Positions 41,778-52,519 of a stretch of 64,000 nt of DNA are shown piece by piece (within the stretch, counting starts at the first letter, position 1; every line of letters begins with the position of its first letter). The DNA comes from Pseudomonadota bacterium. Its GTDB lineage: Bacteria > Pseudomonadota > Gammaproteobacteria > Burkholderiales > Sulfuriferulaceae. Under the pieces are notes generated by a model, which made no database searches, was not told the DNA's origin, and saw only the letters and a program-made list of their open reading frames with translations. Location of the stretch: the NCBI GenBank assembly GCA_021845925.1, contig JAJZUW010000007.1:98267-162266 (forward strand), given 5' to 3'. The position numbers and the translations under genes were made by a program.

Positions 41778-42299
41778 TCAGGCGATGCCTGCCGCCAGAA
41801 ATGCCGGGTTGCTGACCAGACTTGTCATGTCCAACCCGTGCCATATGTTATTGTGTTCATCCTGCCAGAGCAGTTCATTCCATGGTTTTGCAATTGCGGT
41901 GCCGGTATCGGTTACCGGATGCATGTTGCTGGTGTTGCGCAAGCCAAGCACACGGTCGACCAGCAACGCCGCGTGCAATCCGAAACGGGGATGGGTAAGC
42001 AGAAGCCGGTTTTCCGGCTGTCGGTGCACGGCTTCTCCGCCTGCATAGGCGGACAGGTCGACAACCGTGTACAGCCTCCCGCGTATGTTGGCGATGCCCA
42101 GAAACCAGTCGTGGGCCAGTGGCACCTGGGCCAGCTGGGGCGGGATGATGACTTCATTGATATCCGTCATGTCAATCAGCCAGTTTTCGCTGCCAACCTG
42201 AACTGCCAGACGGTTGCCGCTGGAATCGTTCGTGCGCGATTCATGGATGCGCCGGGTGATTTCTTGCTGGAAATTCTGCAGGCTGATGCGACGCGTCAT
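41778..42299 (-). CDS. pilI: CheW-like adaptor PilI
   Basis: A 173-residue CheW-domain protein linking PilJ to PilL. The conserved CheW text includes [40 protein letters not shown], followed by [11 protein letters not shown]. It lies between pilH and pilJ with short gaps (16 and 22 bases), consistent with one operon. Confidence 0.92.
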   Translation of the reverse strand: MTRRISLQNFQQEITRRIHESRTNDSSGNRLAVQVGSENWLIDMTDINEVIIPPQLAQVPLAHDWFLGIANIRGRLYTVVDLSAYAGGEAVHRQPENRLLLTHPRFGLHAALLVDRVLGLRNTSNMHPVTDTGTAIAKPWNELLWQDEHNNIWHGLDMTSLVSNPAFLAAGIA

Positions 42300-42315
42300 G
42301 GAACGGCCCTTGTGT

Positions 42316-42678
42316 TCAGATTGAGCGGATTTTTTCCAGCAGGACCTTGCCGTCCACGGGCTTCACGATGTAATCGATCGCGCCTTGTCGCAAACCCCAT
42401 ATCTTGTCGGTTTCCTGATCCTTCGTCGTGCACAGGATGACAGGAATGTGCTTCAGGGTGTCATCGCGCGAAATGGCGCGGGTGGCCTGGAATCCGTTCA
42501 GGCCGGGCATGACCACGTCCATCAGGATCAGGTCCGGCTGGACGCGTTTTGCCTGTTCCAGAGCCTGGTTGCCATCTTCTGCCAGACTGACCTGATATCC
42601 ATTCTTGCCAAGCAGGGTGGCAAGAAAATGACGTTCAGTCGGAGAATCGTCTACCACAAGAATTTTTTGTACTGGCAT
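42316..42678 (-). CDS. pilH: Twitching motility response regulator PilH
   Basis: A 120-residue single receiver domain. Acidic pocket at VVDDS (residues 8-12), phospho-acceptor Asp in LILMDVVMPGLNG, conserved Thr/Ser in ILCTTKDQETD and Lys in YIVKPVDG. In the type IV pilus system PilH counteracts PilG on the pilus motors. Second gene of the operon. Confidence 0.9.
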   Translation of the reverse strand: MPVQKILVVDDSPTERHFLATLLGKNGYQVSLAEDGNQALEQAKRVQPDLILMDVVMPGLNGFQATRAISRDDTLKHIPVILCTTKDQETDKIWGLRQGAIDYIVKPVDGKVLLEKIRSI

Positions 42679-42705
42679 GGTGTTTGTCCTGCGGAATGGT
42701 GAACA

Positions 42706-43095
42706 CTACTTCTGGGCGTACTGTCTGACGGTATTGATGATGCTGTCTTTGGTGAATGGTTTGGTCAGATATTCGCTCGACCCGACCATGCGACCGCGTG
42801 CCTTGTCAAACAGCCCGTCCTTGCTGGAAAGCATAATGACCGGAGTGGTGCTGAACCGGGGATTTTTCTTGATGAGGGAGCATGTCTGGTAGCCGTCCAG
42901 ACGTGGCATCATGATGTCGACGAAGATGATGTCGGGACGCCAGTCGGCAATTTTGGCCAGAGCGTCGAACCCATCTTCTGCGAGCATGATGTCACAGCCG
43001 GCCTGGCGAAGAAAAATCTCCGCGCTGCGCCGAATGGTGTTGCTGTCGTCAATAACCATGACCTTGATGCCGGCCAGATCAGCGATTTCTGTCAC
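42706..43095 (-). CDS. pilG: Twitching motility response regulator PilG
   Basis: A 129-residue receiver-only protein. Features: VMVIDDSNTIRRSAEIFL at the start, phospho-acceptor Asp in IIFVDIMMPRLDGYQ, IMLSSKDGLFDKARG, and the final EYLTKPFTKD with the conserved Lys. It starts at GTG with GGGGG upstream and is the first gene of the pilGHIJL operon. Relay from PilL to pilus extension is known in Pseudomonas. Confidence 0.9.
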   Translation of the reverse strand: MTEIADLAGIKVMVIDDSNTIRRSAEIFLRQAGCDIMLAEDGFDALAKIADWRPDIIFVDIMMPRLDGYQTCSLIKKNPRFSTTPVIMLSSKDGLFDKARGRMVGSSEYLTKPFTKDSIINTVRQYAQK

Positions 43096-43399
43096 GATGC
43101 CCCCACTTGTATTCTTGACAGGTCAACCAGGTGGCTCGCGGGCGGCCGGGTTGCCCCGGATCGGACATCTGTCCGCCTGCAACTGGTCAGTTCTGTATCA
43201 CCAGGACACCAGTCCGGATTGCCTGTGCCGGATGAAATCGCCGGCATTCTGGTTTTCGCGTCATTTATAACCGCCATTCTCCAATGAATTTCATCGGGTT
43301 GGCAAGTGTATTTTATGTGTGGTATGCGAAGTCTGTCATTTGTGGTCGGGATGGAGATCGTGCTGGTACGTCATGGTCATCCGCAAACAGGCATGGGTT
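43096..43399. other. Intergenic region upstream of pilG
   Basis: About 300 bases between the pilG start and the rubredoxin stop, both on the minus strand. I see no convincing gene in it. The promoter of the pil operon should lie at its left end. No repeat or structured RNA was recognised. Confidence 0.4.
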
Positions 43400-43573
43400 T
43401 CAGTTGATCAGCTCGAAATCTTCCTTGCGCGCACCGCATTCCGGGCAGGTCCAGTTCATCGGCACATCTTCCCAGCGGGTACCTGGTGGTATGCCGTCGT
43501 CCGGCGCGCCTTCCGCTTCGTGGTATATGTGTCCGCACAAAACGCAGATATAACTCTTGAACGGTGAATTCAT
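43400..43573 (-). CDS. Rubredoxin
   Basis: A 57-residue iron protein, a small one-electron carrier. Both iron-binding motifs are present: C10-V-L-C13-G and C43-P-E-C46-G, with the family's Y-I-C, D-D-G-I-P-P-G-T-R-W-E-D-V-P and W-T-C-P signature. Its start faces that of thiD across 69 bases. The rubredoxin-thiD-thiE-hemL order is typical of Burkholderiales. The gene is short and easily missed. Confidence 0.96.
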   Translation of the reverse strand: MNSPFKSYICVLCGHIYHEAEGAPDDGIPPGTRWEDVPMNWTCPECGARKEDFELIN

Positions 43574-43618
43574 CCTGACAGAAGCTTTTCGGGTAAAATG
43601 GTTATTCTAAACCAGTTG

Positions 43619-43640
43619 CGGCCGCCTGGGCGGCGTTTTT
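43619..43640 (+). promoter_or_regulatory. GC-rich hairpin with U run in thiD leader
   Basis: GCCGCC and GGCGGC form a 6-bp stem with a two-base loop, then GTTTTT, ending 3 bases before the thiD ATG. It looks like an intrinsic terminator set exactly where a ribosome-binding site is expected, and no GGAGG-like site is visible. It could act as an attenuator or hide the start codon. Confidence 0.45.
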
Positions 43641-43642
43641 GC

Positions 43643-44497
43643 ATGACACAGAATCCTCCCCCGATTGTGCTGACATTTGCGGCCACCGACCCGACTGGTG
43701 GCGCGGGCCTGCAGGCAGATCTGCTCACCTTGACCAGCATGGGCTGCCATGCCCTGTCGGTGGTGACGGCGGTAACGGTTCAGGATACCGTTGGTGTAGA
43801 GCATTACATGGCACTGGATCCGGACCTTGTCGCCGACCAGGCGCGTTGCCTGCTCGAAGACATGCCGGTTGCCGCATTCAAGATCGGCATGGTTGGCAGC
43901 GTTGCGGCGGTTGCCGCTATTGCATCGGTGGTGGCGGATTATCCGGACGTCCCGCTGGTTTTTGATCCGGTCCTGGCCTCAGGCCGTGGCGATGAACTGA
44001 GCGATGACGACACGCGTGCGGCACTGCTTGACCTGCTGGTGCCGCAAACCACCATTCTCACACCCAACAGCCTTGAGGCTCGGCATCTTGCTGCCGAAAT
44101 TTCCGATGACGTGAACGAGGATACCAGCCTGGCGGCCTGCGCGGAGTTGCTGCTTGGTACCGGCTGCGAGTATGTACTGGTGACTGGCACCCATGAACAG
44201 ACGTTGAAGGTGACCAATACCCTGTATGGTGCCGCAGGCATGTTGCGCCAGGATGACTGGGACCGCTTGCCGGGCAGTTACCACGGTTCGGGATGCACGC
44301 TTGCATCGGCCATTGCGGCAACTCTGGCGCACCAGATGGAAATGGCGGATGCGATCAGGGCTGCGCAGGAGTTTGCCTGGGAAAGTCTGCGCGCTGGCTT
44401 TCGGCCTGGCATGGGCCAGTATATTCCGGACCGTCTGTTCTGGGCGCGTCATGGTGGTGATGGCGATGCTGTCGTGCCGGATGGGAGTGTTGCATGA
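43643..44497 (+). CDS. thiD: Hydroxymethylpyrimidine/phosphomethylpyrimidine kinase ThiD
   Basis: A 284-residue ribokinase-fold enzyme phosphorylating HMP and HMP-P for thiamin synthesis. Family motifs: FAATDPTGGAGLQADLLTLTSMGCH at the start, KIGMVGS, VFDPVLASGRGDEL, TPNSLEAR, and LPGSYHGSGCTLASAIAA with the anion hole and catalytic region. The ATG at 43643 fits the family N-terminus. The stop overlaps the thiE start as ATGA. Confidence 0.95.
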   Translation: MTQNPPPIVLTFAATDPTGGAGLQADLLTLTSMGCHALSVVTAVTVQDTVGVEHYMALDPDLVADQARCLLEDMPVAAFKIGMVGSVAAVAAIASVVADYPDVPLVFDPVLASGRGDELSDDDTRAALLDLLVPQTTILTPNSLEARHLAAEISDDVNEDTSLAACAELLLGTGCEYVLVTGTHEQTLKVTNTLYGAAGMLRQDDWDRLPGSYHGSGCTLASAIAATLAHQMEMADAIRAAQEFAWESLRAGFRPGMGQYIPDRLFWARHGGDGDAVVPDGSVA

Positions 44498-45120
44498 TTG
44501 CCGGACTTTATGCGGTTACCCGGGAAACCGATGATACAGCGCTGCTGATGCGGCAGGTGGAACAGGCTATCCGCGGTGGGGCCAGTGTGGTGCAGTATCG
44601 TGACAAAAGCGGCGACGTGGCCAGACAGCATGAACAGGCCAGCGAACTGGTGCGCCTGTGCCACCGGCACGACGTGCTGTTCATCGTCAACGATCATCTG
44701 CGTCTTGCCGATCTGGTCGGCGCGGATGGCCTGCATATTGGCCGGGACGATGGCTCGCTTCGCGAAGCGCGTATTGTTCTGGGGCATGACCGGCTGATCG
44801 GCGTATCCTGCTACCAGTCACTTGAGCTTGCCCTGAGTGCGCAGGCTGCCGGCGCTGATTATGTCGCGTTTGGCAGTTTCTTTCCGTCTGGCACCAAGCC
44901 GCTGGCCGAGCGTGCCGACATCGCACTGCTTTACCATGCCGCGCATGTCATCCATCGACCGATTGTCGCGATTGGTGGTATCACCCTGCAGAATGCCGAT
45001 CAGCTGATCATGGCCGGAGCAGATGCCGTGGCCGTGGTCAGCGCGTTGTTTGACAGTGATGACATCCAGGACACAGCGCACCAGTTTGCCGAACTGTTTT
45101 TTGATGAAACCGAGGATTAG
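44494..45120 (+). CDS. thiE: Thiamin-phosphate synthase ThiE
   Basis: A 208-residue TIM-barrel enzyme joining HMP-PP and thiazole phosphate to thiamin phosphate. Conserved text: [57 protein letters not shown], and [29 protein letters not shown]. Translationally coupled to thiD. hemL follows after 4 bases. The thiazole genes thiG/thiS are not in this window. Confidence 0.95.
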   Translation: MIAGLYAVTRETDDTALLMRQVEQAIRGGASVVQYRDKSGDVARQHEQASELVRLCHRHDVLFIVNDHLRLADLVGADGLHIGRDDGSLREARIVLGHDRLIGVSCYQSLELALSAQAAGADYVAFGSFFPSGTKPLAERADIALLYHAAHVIHRPIVAIGGITLQNADQLIMAGADAVAVVSALFDSDDIQDTAHQFAELFFDETED

Positions 45121-45124
45121 CGAC

Positions 45125-46411
45125 ATGAGCATCAGTCAGAGTCTGTTCGACCGCGCCCGCGTTCACATTCCGGGTGGCGTGAATTCCCCGGTGCGTGCCT
45201 TCCGTTCGGTGGGAGGTGTGCCACGATTTATCGCGCGTGCCAGCGGAGCCAGGATCACCGATGTCGACGGAGTGGAATACGTGGATTATGTGGGTTCGTG
45301 GGGACCCATGATTCTTGGCCATGCGCATCCGGAAGTGATCGATGCTGTCGTGCGCGCGGCAGCAGACGGGCTCAGTTTCGGCGCGCCGATTCCCGGTGAG
45401 GTGGAACTGGCCGACCTGCTGGCCAGACTGGTTCCTTCGCTTGAAATGGTCCGTCTGACCAGTTCGGGAACCGAAGCCACCATGAGTGCGCTGCGCCTGG
45501 CGCGCGGGTTTACCGGCCGGGACCGGATCATCAAGTTTGGCGGTTGCTATCACGGCCATGGCGATTCACTGCTGGTCAAGGCGGGTTCGGGTGCACTGAC
45601 TTTTGGTTCGCCGGATTCTTCCGGTGTGCCGGCATGCCTGGCTGAATTGACCACCGTTCTCGAATACAACAACACGGCCCGTCTGGAAGAAGCGTTTGCA
45701 GTCATCGGTCGTGATGTGGCGGCGGTCATCATCGAACCGGTGGTTGGCAACATGAACCTGATTGCGCCAGATCCGGTGTTTCTGAAAACCTTGCGCAGAT
45801 TGTGCGACCAGTATGGCGCCTTGCTGATTTTTGATGAGGTGATGACCGGATTTCGTGTTGCTCTGGGCGGAGCGCAGGCGTTGTATGGCATCCAGCCCGA
45901 TCTGTCCACATTCGGCAAGGTGATTGGTGGCGGCATGCCAATGGGCGCATTTGGTGGCCGGCGCGACATCATGGAACAACTTGCGCCGCTCGGACCGGTT
46001 TATCAGGCCGGCACACTGTCCGGCAATCCGGTGGCAGTGGCTGCCGGACTGGCGACTCTACGCTTGTTGCAGGCGGACGGGTTCTACGCCGAGCTGGCTG
46101 ACAAGACGCGCCGGCTGACTGATGGCATGGCTGCCGCTGCCGCAAGGCATGGCCTGCCCTTTGCGGCCCAGTCGGTTGGAGGAATGTTCGGTTTCTATTT
46201 CCGTCATGGGTTGCCACGTAACTATGACGAAGTCATGGAAAGCGACCGGCCACGTTTCAACCGGTTTTTTCATGCCATGCTGGACAAGGGGTTCTATTTT
46301 GCCCCTTCGGCGTTCGAGGCGGGTTTTGTTTCGGCTGCGCATACCATCGCGGATATCGATCTCACGATTGCACAGGCTGGCGATGTTTTCGCCAGTCTGG
46401 CGGCTGACTGA
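45125..46411 (+). CDS. hemL: Glutamate-1-semialdehyde 2,1-aminomutase
   Basis: A 428-residue PLP enzyme making 5-aminolevulinate from glutamate-1-semialdehyde, the start of heme synthesis by the C5 route. The PLP lysine is K265 in [18 protein letters not shown]. Other text: [12 protein letters not shown] at the N-terminus, [19 protein letters not shown], and [12 protein letters not shown]. It starts 4 bases after the thiE stop, so thiD-thiE-hemL form one operon. hemB lies 5 kb away. Confidence 0.97.
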   Translation: MSISQSLFDRARVHIPGGVNSPVRAFRSVGGVPRFIARASGARITDVDGVEYVDYVGSWGPMILGHAHPEVIDAVVRAAADGLSFGAPIPGEVELADLLARLVPSLEMVRLTSSGTEATMSALRLARGFTGRDRIIKFGGCYHGHGDSLLVKAGSGALTFGSPDSSGVPACLAELTTVLEYNNTARLEEAFAVIGRDVAAVIIEPVVGNMNLIAPDPVFLKTLRRLCDQYGALLIFDEVMTGFRVALGGAQALYGIQPDLSTFGKVIGGGMPMGAFGGRRDIMEQLAPLGPVYQAGTLSGNPVAVAAGLATLRLLQADGFYAELADKTRRLTDGMAAAAARHGLPFAAQSVGGMFGFYFRHGLPRNYDEVMESDRPRFNRFFHAMLDKGFYFAPSAFEAGFVSAAHTIADIDLTIAQAGDVFASLAAD

Positions 46412-46450
46412 GCCAGACTGTGCCATCACTGGCGGGTGGCATGATGTGAC

Positions 46451-46485
46451 TGCGGGGGTGGCAATGCCACCCCCGCAATGTTTTC
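46451..46485 (+). terminator. Strong terminator after hemL
   Basis: TGCGGGGGTGGC and GCCACCCCCGCA form a perfect 12-bp stem with an AAT loop, followed by ATGTTTT. It lies between converging hemL and ccsB and should end the thiD-thiE-hemL transcript. Confidence 0.85.
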
Positions 46486-46507
46486 CGGTTGCAGTGGCCG
46501 GACTGAA

Positions 46508-47647
46508 TCAGAGCGTGCCGTATGAGTGAAGGCCCGACAGGAACATGTTGACGCCGAGGAAGGCGAACATGGTGACAAACAGGCCAACCAGAGCCCACCA
46601 GGCCAGGAACGCGCCACGCAAGCCCTTGACCAGCCGGATGTGCAGCCAGGCGGCATAATTCAGCCACACGATCAGCGCCCAGGTTTCTTTCGGGTCCCAT
46701 GACCAGTAACCACCCCAGGCTTCAGCAGCCCACATGGCACCGAGGATGGTGGCAATGGTGAAAAAGCCGAAGCCGACCGCGATGGATTTGTACATCAGGT
46801 CGTCGAGAACTTCCAGCGGCGGCAGACGGCTTGTCATGATGCCGCGATTGGCCAGCAGCCAGGCCACCGAAACCATGGCTGCCAGGGCAAATGAACCATA
46901 GCCGATGAAGTTGGCTGGCACGTGCAGTTTCATCCAGTAGGATTGCAGGGCGGGCACCAGCGGCTGGATGTTTTCGGCGTGCCGGTCGATCGTGTACCAG
47001 AGCAGGAAGCCGACGGCCGCCGTGATCACCGGCAGGACAAATGCCCCCAGCTGACGGTTCTGGTAGCGCTGTTCGTAGTACAGATAGAGCAGGGCGGTGA
47101 TGATCGAGAACAGTACAAAGACTTCATACAGGTTGGAAATCGGGATGTGCCCCACATCCGGGCTGATCAGATAAGACTCATACCAGCGTACCATCAGGCC
47201 GGTCAGGCCCATGGCAGTGGCGCTCCAGGTCAGGGCGCTGGCCACTTTTTCGGCAAATGGGGATCGAATGGCCAACGCCAGCCAGTAGGTCAGTGTGGCC
47301 AGCACGAACAGCGCGCTCATCCACATGATGGCAGTCTGGCTGGCCAGGAAAAACTTCAGGAAGAATGCCGAATCGGCGCGGGCAAGTTCGGCATGGTAGT
47401 CGGCAATGCCGAACAGGCTGGCGCCTGCAACGGTCAGGATCAGTACGCGGACCGGTTTCCAGAACCAGCCCAGGGCGCTGAACAATGTGGCTGCACCGAA
47501 CAGGAATGTTTTTTCGAAACTGTCCATGTACTGGCCGTACTGACTGAATGCGTAGAATGCACCAGACCAGAGTACGGCAGCATACACCCAGTCAAACAGG
47601 CTGGGTCGGTTGAAACGGGGAACCGCAAGGGTAATCGTTGATTGCAT
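46508..47647 (-). CDS. ccsB: Cytochrome c biogenesis protein CcsB/CcsA (heme handling)
   Basis: A 379-residue polytopic membrane protein of system II cytochrome c maturation. It moves heme to the outside and attaches it, with ResB. The heme-handling WWD motif is WGGYWSWDPKETWALIVWL near the C-terminus, and conserved His residues occur in the last periplasmic loops. The start MQSTITLAVPRFN at 47647 lies one base after the resB stop; the frame extends upstream without homology. Confidence 0.93.
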   Translation of the reverse strand: MQSTITLAVPRFNRPSLFDWVYAAVLWSGAFYAFSQYGQYMDSFEKTFLFGAATLFSALGWFWKPVRVLILTVAGASLFGIADYHAELARADSAFFLKFFLASQTAIMWMSALFVLATLTYWLALAIRSPFAEKVASALTWSATAMGLTGLMVRWYESYLISPDVGHIPISNLYEVFVLFSIITALLYLYYEQRYQNRQLGAFVLPVITAAVGFLLWYTIDRHAENIQPLVPALQSYWMKLHVPANFIGYGSFALAAMVSVAWLLANRGIMTSRLPPLEVLDDLMYKSIAVGFGFFTIATILGAMWAAEAWGGYWSWDPKETWALIVWLNYAAWLHIRLVKGLRGAFLAWWALVGLFVTMFAFLGVNMFLSGLHSYGTL

Positions 47648-47648
47648 G

Positions 47649-49643
47649 CTAGCTTTCCTTCCCAATCCGGGCAACAGCCTGGCAGCGTTGCCGGAATTCG
47701 TTTTCAAAATCCAGTGTCAGGCGATTGCCGGACATGGCGATGAGGATTTGGTCCGGTTTGACCAGAAGCCAGAGTCTGCGTTCCTGGATAAAGAACATGG
47801 CAAAGACGCCGAGGACTAGCAGGAATGAGCCAAAGTAGACGACGTTTTTGCCGGGAGAGCGGGTAAGCTGGAATCCGGATGATTGTACCTGATCAAATGC
47901 CGAAAGTTGCAGAAAAACGGGTGACCCGTAGAAAAATATGTCACTGAAGGCATCCATGCTGTCACGCAGAAACCAGCCACTGGCCTCGTTGACTGCCGGA
48001 GGCGGCAGATGGGCTTCAGCCCGGCTGATGACCCAGGCCTGCCATGTCGACATTTCAAGAATCTTGAGATAGGTTTCTGCTGCGCGATCGCGCTGGCTGG
48101 CCGGTACTTTCTGCTCGATGAAATCCGACAGCGCCTTGAAACCACCGTTGCCGTAAATGGACAGGATCTTGACCGTGCTGTCTTCCAGTTGCTGACGCAT
48201 CGCGGGATTGTTCTGTGCCAGAGCGGTGGCAACCCTTCCAGCGATCAGTGGATAGGTGGCCGGATTCATCAGGGTGGCGCGCAGTGCCATGAATCCGCTC
48301 AGGGTTCCATCCGGATCCAGCGGGAAACGGACATAGCGGTAGGGTTGTGCCGGGCTGGCGCGCATGCCGGATACCACAAACCAGCGCCCATCGATCAGCA
48401 CCGGCAGCATGTAGTTGGTGTAAGCATGGGCGGTGCCGTCGGCTGCGCGGATCCGGTACTGGTAACTGGGGCCGACGTTGTGCAGATCCTTGTTGTCGGC
48501 AACGGCATCGCCGGTCAGTCGATCGGTTGCTGGCGTCTTGTGCTCGTCATTGCCGGTGCTTTCGATATTGAACGGGTGGAAATCCTTGAATTCCACCGTC
48601 AGAGGCAGGTTGTCGCTGGCAAGCGAACTCTTGCCGTGAATCGCGCCGCCAAACGGGAATGGCTGGCTGGAGGGGCCGAACAGGTTCCATCCGTTGATGC
48701 GCAGACGGGTGCCGCCATCCCCGAAACTGGCTTGATAGATGGCTACGCCATCGTAGATCAGAGGATGATTGACGGTGATCGTGCGCTGCATGACCGGCTG
48801 ATTGGTCTTTTTGTCGAGAATCGTGATGCGGCTGGCAAAGGTTTTGGGCTGGCCGGTCGAATAATGCTCAATGAAAAATTTGTCGAGCGCAATGCGGAAC
48901 GGCAGTTCCTGCACCATGTAGCCGTCGCCGACATTGATGAAAATGATGTCGGCACTGCTGCCTTCCGGAACGGTCACATCGCCACGGAATGACAGGTTGC
49001 TGGTGGACAGACGGCTGATGGCGGGAACCTGGTCAACCGGAATGTCGCGTGTTTCTGCCCGTTTGTTGCCCAGCATTTCCTGGAACTGGAGCGGCAGGTT
49101 GCCATCGATCAGACCGCCGATGCAGATCAGTACGATGGCGCTGTGGGTCAGCAGATAGCCCAGCCGGTTTGCGCTACCTCGCTTGGCTGCAAGCAACACG
49201 CCATCGTTGCGGGTGCTTTCCCGGAATTTCCAGCCCTCGCTGGTCAGGTATTCGCGCAGATGTGCAAGGGCGGTCGGTCCGGCGGGGTATTCGGCCTGAT
49301 GGTGAAAATGGCGCAAGGACTGTTCGCTGGCATTTTCGCGGTAATTGCGCATTTCGCGCAGCATGGCGGGCCAGTTGCGCCAGACGCAAAGACTGGTGGA
49401 CAGCACCAGAAATCCCAGGATGATGACAAACCACCAGGTGTGGTAGACATCAAACAATCCCATCCACCGGAATCCGGTAAACCAGAACTGACCGAATTTG
49501 AAAATGTAGTCGGTGTAAGGTTGGTTCTGTTTGAGAACCGTTCCGACAACCGACGCAATGGCAAGCAGGGTGAACAGGCTGATGGCGAACCGCATCGAGC
49601 TGAGCAGCTCGTAAAACGAACGGGATGGGGAAATTTTGCTCAT
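47649..49643 (-). CDS. resB: Cytochrome c biogenesis protein ResB
   Basis: A 664-residue system II maturation factor that works with CcsA/CcsB. It starts with RSFYELLSSMRFAISLFTLLAIASVVGTVLKQNQP, the family N-terminus with the first membrane helix. A second and third helix lie near residues 75-95 and 160-180. A large periplasmic domain (about 190-600) and a last helix (YFGSFLLVLGVFAMFFIQERR) follow. The cytochrome c4 gene upstream is a likely client. Confidence 0.94.
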   Translation of the reverse strand: MSKISPSRSFYELLSSMRFAISLFTLLAIASVVGTVLKQNQPYTDYIFKFGQFWFTGFRWMGLFDVYHTWWFVIILGFLVLSTSLCVWRNWPAMLREMRNYRENASEQSLRHFHHQAEYPAGPTALAHLREYLTSEGWKFRESTRNDGVLLAAKRGSANRLGYLLTHSAIVLICIGGLIDGNLPLQFQEMLGNKRAETRDIPVDQVPAISRLSTSNLSFRGDVTVPEGSSADIIFINVGDGYMVQELPFRIALDKFFIEHYSTGQPKTFASRITILDKKTNQPVMQRTITVNHPLIYDGVAIYQASFGDGGTRLRINGWNLFGPSSQPFPFGGAIHGKSSLASDNLPLTVEFKDFHPFNIESTGNDEHKTPATDRLTGDAVADNKDLHNVGPSYQYRIRAADGTAHAYTNYMLPVLIDGRWFVVSGMRASPAQPYRYVRFPLDPDGTLSGFMALRATLMNPATYPLIAGRVATALAQNNPAMRQQLEDSTVKILSIYGNGGFKALSDFIEQKVPASQRDRAAETYLKILEMSTWQAWVISRAEAHLPPPAVNEASGWFLRDSMDAFSDIFFYGSPVFLQLSAFDQVQSSGFQLTRSPGKNVVYFGSFLLVLGVFAMFFIQERRLWLLVKPDQILIAMSGNRLTLDFENEFRQRCQAVARIGKES

Positions 49644-49934
49644 GATGGGCGACGGGTCCGGAAAAGTGTACGGATGAATTGCTGCCGTATGTCTGATCGC
49701 GCCGGCAGGCTGAAGCGTGCCTGGATTCCGGCAGTGCCTGCACCAAGTCTAGCGCATTGTTCTGACAGGTTCATGAATCTGCCAGTGAAGGTTCATTCCA
49801 TGGTTTCCGGTTTGTCCGCCAGGCTGCAGACCGATAACGATCAGGGCAAAACCCCCGTCTGCTTGCGCAGGCGAAGATTTTGCCCTGTCCGTATGGCCAT
49901 TGGCCGTAACGACGGCGGGCCGGAGTCGTGCGAT
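49644..49934. other. Intergenic region with a long hairpin
   Basis: About 290 bases between the cytochrome c4 stop and the resB start, both on the minus strand. It holds CAGGGCAAAA at 49842-49851 pairing with TTTTGCCCTG at 49878-49887, around a smaller inner stem-loop (CTGCGCAAGCAG on the minus strand). It probably ends or processes the cytochrome c4 message; no clean T run follows. No gene was seen. Confidence 0.45.
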
Positions 49935-50564
49935 TTATTGCAGGCCGGAAATGTAAGCCGCAACGGATTTCATTTCCTTGTCGGTCATGCGGGCAGCAAT
50001 CGTGCGCATCATGTGGCCGCCATCATTGGCACGCTGACCCAGGCGGAAGTTGTTCAGCTGGGTGTAGATGTATTCGGCGTGCTGGCTTGCCAGACGGGGA
50101 AATTCAACCGGGATGCCGGCGCCTGTAGGTCCGTGGCAGGACTGGCAGGCAGGAACGCCAGTGGCGGGATCACCACCCTTGAAAATCTTTTCGCCAGCCA
50201 TCGCCAGATCCTTGTCCTTGGCTGCGCCCGGCTTGGGAACCTGTGAATGGAAATACTGGCCCAGGTCTTTCATGTCTTCCGGGGTCAGGTTGGCACTGGC
50301 AACAATACCCTGCATGATCGGGTTGACTCGCTTGCCAGCCTTGAAGTCCATCAGCTGTTTGGTGATATACTCAGCGCCCTGGCCAGCCAGTTTGGGCTTG
50401 TCAGGAGCGGTGCTGTTGCCATCGGCTCCGTGACAGGCAGCGCACACGGTTGTCACCAGTTGCTGAGCCCTGTTTGTGGAGCCCTGGGTGGCTGCGTCGT
50501 CTGCGTGAGCCAGGGAAAACGTGGTTAAAGCCGTGAGTACTGCAAACGCCATGCTCTTTTTCAA
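49935..50564 (-). CDS. Cytochrome c4 (diheme)
   Basis: A 209-residue exported diheme cytochrome. Signal peptide at residues 1-21 (MKKSMAFAVLTALTTFSLAHA). Two heme-binding motifs, VCAACHGADG and CQSCHGPTG, lie in two similar halves, each with a later Met ligand region (VNPIMQGI and GGHMMRTIA). Cytochromes c4 carry electrons to terminal oxidases in the periplasm. The system II genes resB-ccsB next to it would attach its hemes. Confidence 0.93.
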   Translation of the reverse strand: MKKSMAFAVLTALTTFSLAHADDAATQGSTNRAQQLVTTVCAACHGADGNSTAPDKPKLAGQGAEYITKQLMDFKAGKRVNPIMQGIVASANLTPEDMKDLGQYFHSQVPKPGAAKDKDLAMAGEKIFKGGDPATGVPACQSCHGPTGAGIPVEFPRLASQHAEYIYTQLNNFRLGQRANDGGHMMRTIAARMTDKEMKSVAAYISGLQ

Positions 50565-50660
50565 TTGTAGCTCCTCTACCTTAACATGCCCAAAGCCCTC
50601 ATTTTAACCGTAATTGCATCTGGACGCTAGCCTGCATCGCGATAATGGGATACCGATTTC

Positions 50661-51371
50661 ATGAATATGTTTCAGTCCGCCAGCTTCTATATTACAGTGA
50701 ACCATTTGCGCGACCTGCCCACCGATGTGCGTGTGGAAATCGCTTTTGCCGGGCGATCAAATGCTGGAAAATCAAGCGCAATCAATACGCTTACCAATCG
50801 AACCCGGTTGGCGTTTGTCAGTAAAACACCTGGTCGAACCCAGCACATCAATTATTTTGCGCTGGGCAACGGTCGATACCTGGTGGATCTGCCCGGCTAT
50901 GGTTTTGCGCGCGTTCCCGGTCTGGTCAAGGATCACTGGCGCGGATTGCTGGGTGACTATCTGCAGAAGCGGCAACAGATTGCCGGCCTGATTCTGATCA
51001 TGGATGCACGGCGTCCATTGACCAATCTGGATATTGCGCTGCTGGAATGGTTTGGTCCGACCGGGAAGCCGGTACACTGTCTGCTGACCAAGAGTGACAA
51101 GCTGAGTCGCGGCGTTGCGTCGCAAACCTTGCATTCCGTGCGTCGCCGTTTGCAGGAAATGTCGCCAGACTATACCGTCCAGCTTTTTTCCAGCTTGAAA
51201 AAATCGGGCGTGGAAGAAGTACAGGCAGTGGTTTCCGGTTGGCCTGGCATTGCGACTGACGGGCCAACCGGGACATCGGCTTTGCCGGTGTCTGCTGGGG
51301 CGGAGGATGCGGACGATGGACGTAAAAAGACCTCGGTTAAAGGGGAGGATAACCGAGGTCAAATGTCCTGA
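50661..51371 (+). CDS. engB: Ribosome biogenesis GTPase EngB (YihA/YsxC)
   Basis: A 236-residue GTPase needed for 50S assembly. G1 is GRSNAGKSS (residues 31-39), switch text [14 protein letters not shown]3 DLPGYGFA, and G4 LTKSDKL. The core ends near residue 200. The last ~35 residues (ending NRGQMS) are an unconserved polar tail whose DNA contains a terminator-like hairpin. It is divergent from cytochrome c4, a common arrangement in Burkholderiales. Confidence 0.95.
   Translation: MNMFQSASFYITVNHLRDLPTDVRVEIAFAGRSNAGKSSAINTLTNRTRLAFVSKTPGRTQHINYFALGNGRYLVDLPGYGFARVPGLVKDHWRGLLGDYLQKRQQIAGLILIMDARRPLTNLDIALLEWFGPTGKPVHCLLTKSDKLSRGVASQTLHSVRRRLQEMSPDYTVQLFSSLKKSGVEEVQAVVSGWPGIATDGPTGTSALPVSAGAEDADDGRKKTSVKGEDNRGQMS
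51324..51360 (-). terminator. Minus-strand terminator inside the engB 3' end
   Basis: GACCTCGGTTA at 51329-51339 and TAACCGAGGTC at 51350-51360 form a perfect 11-bp stem. Read on the minus strand it is followed by TTTTT, the form of an intrinsic terminator. On the plus strand there is no T run after it. It would stop antisense transcription coming from hemB or the secretion genes. Confidence 0.6.
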
Positions 51372-51454
51372 CTGGTGCCAGGACCCCGCTCAGGGAGGAG
51401 AAGCGGGAGACGGCAGCGCCATCTGTATACTAAGACGTTTGGTGGGTGAAATAG

Positions 51455-52486
<1,032 letters not shown>

Positions 52487-52519
52487 ATACGGATCATCCA
52501 TTGAAGTCAAGCTCCGTGC

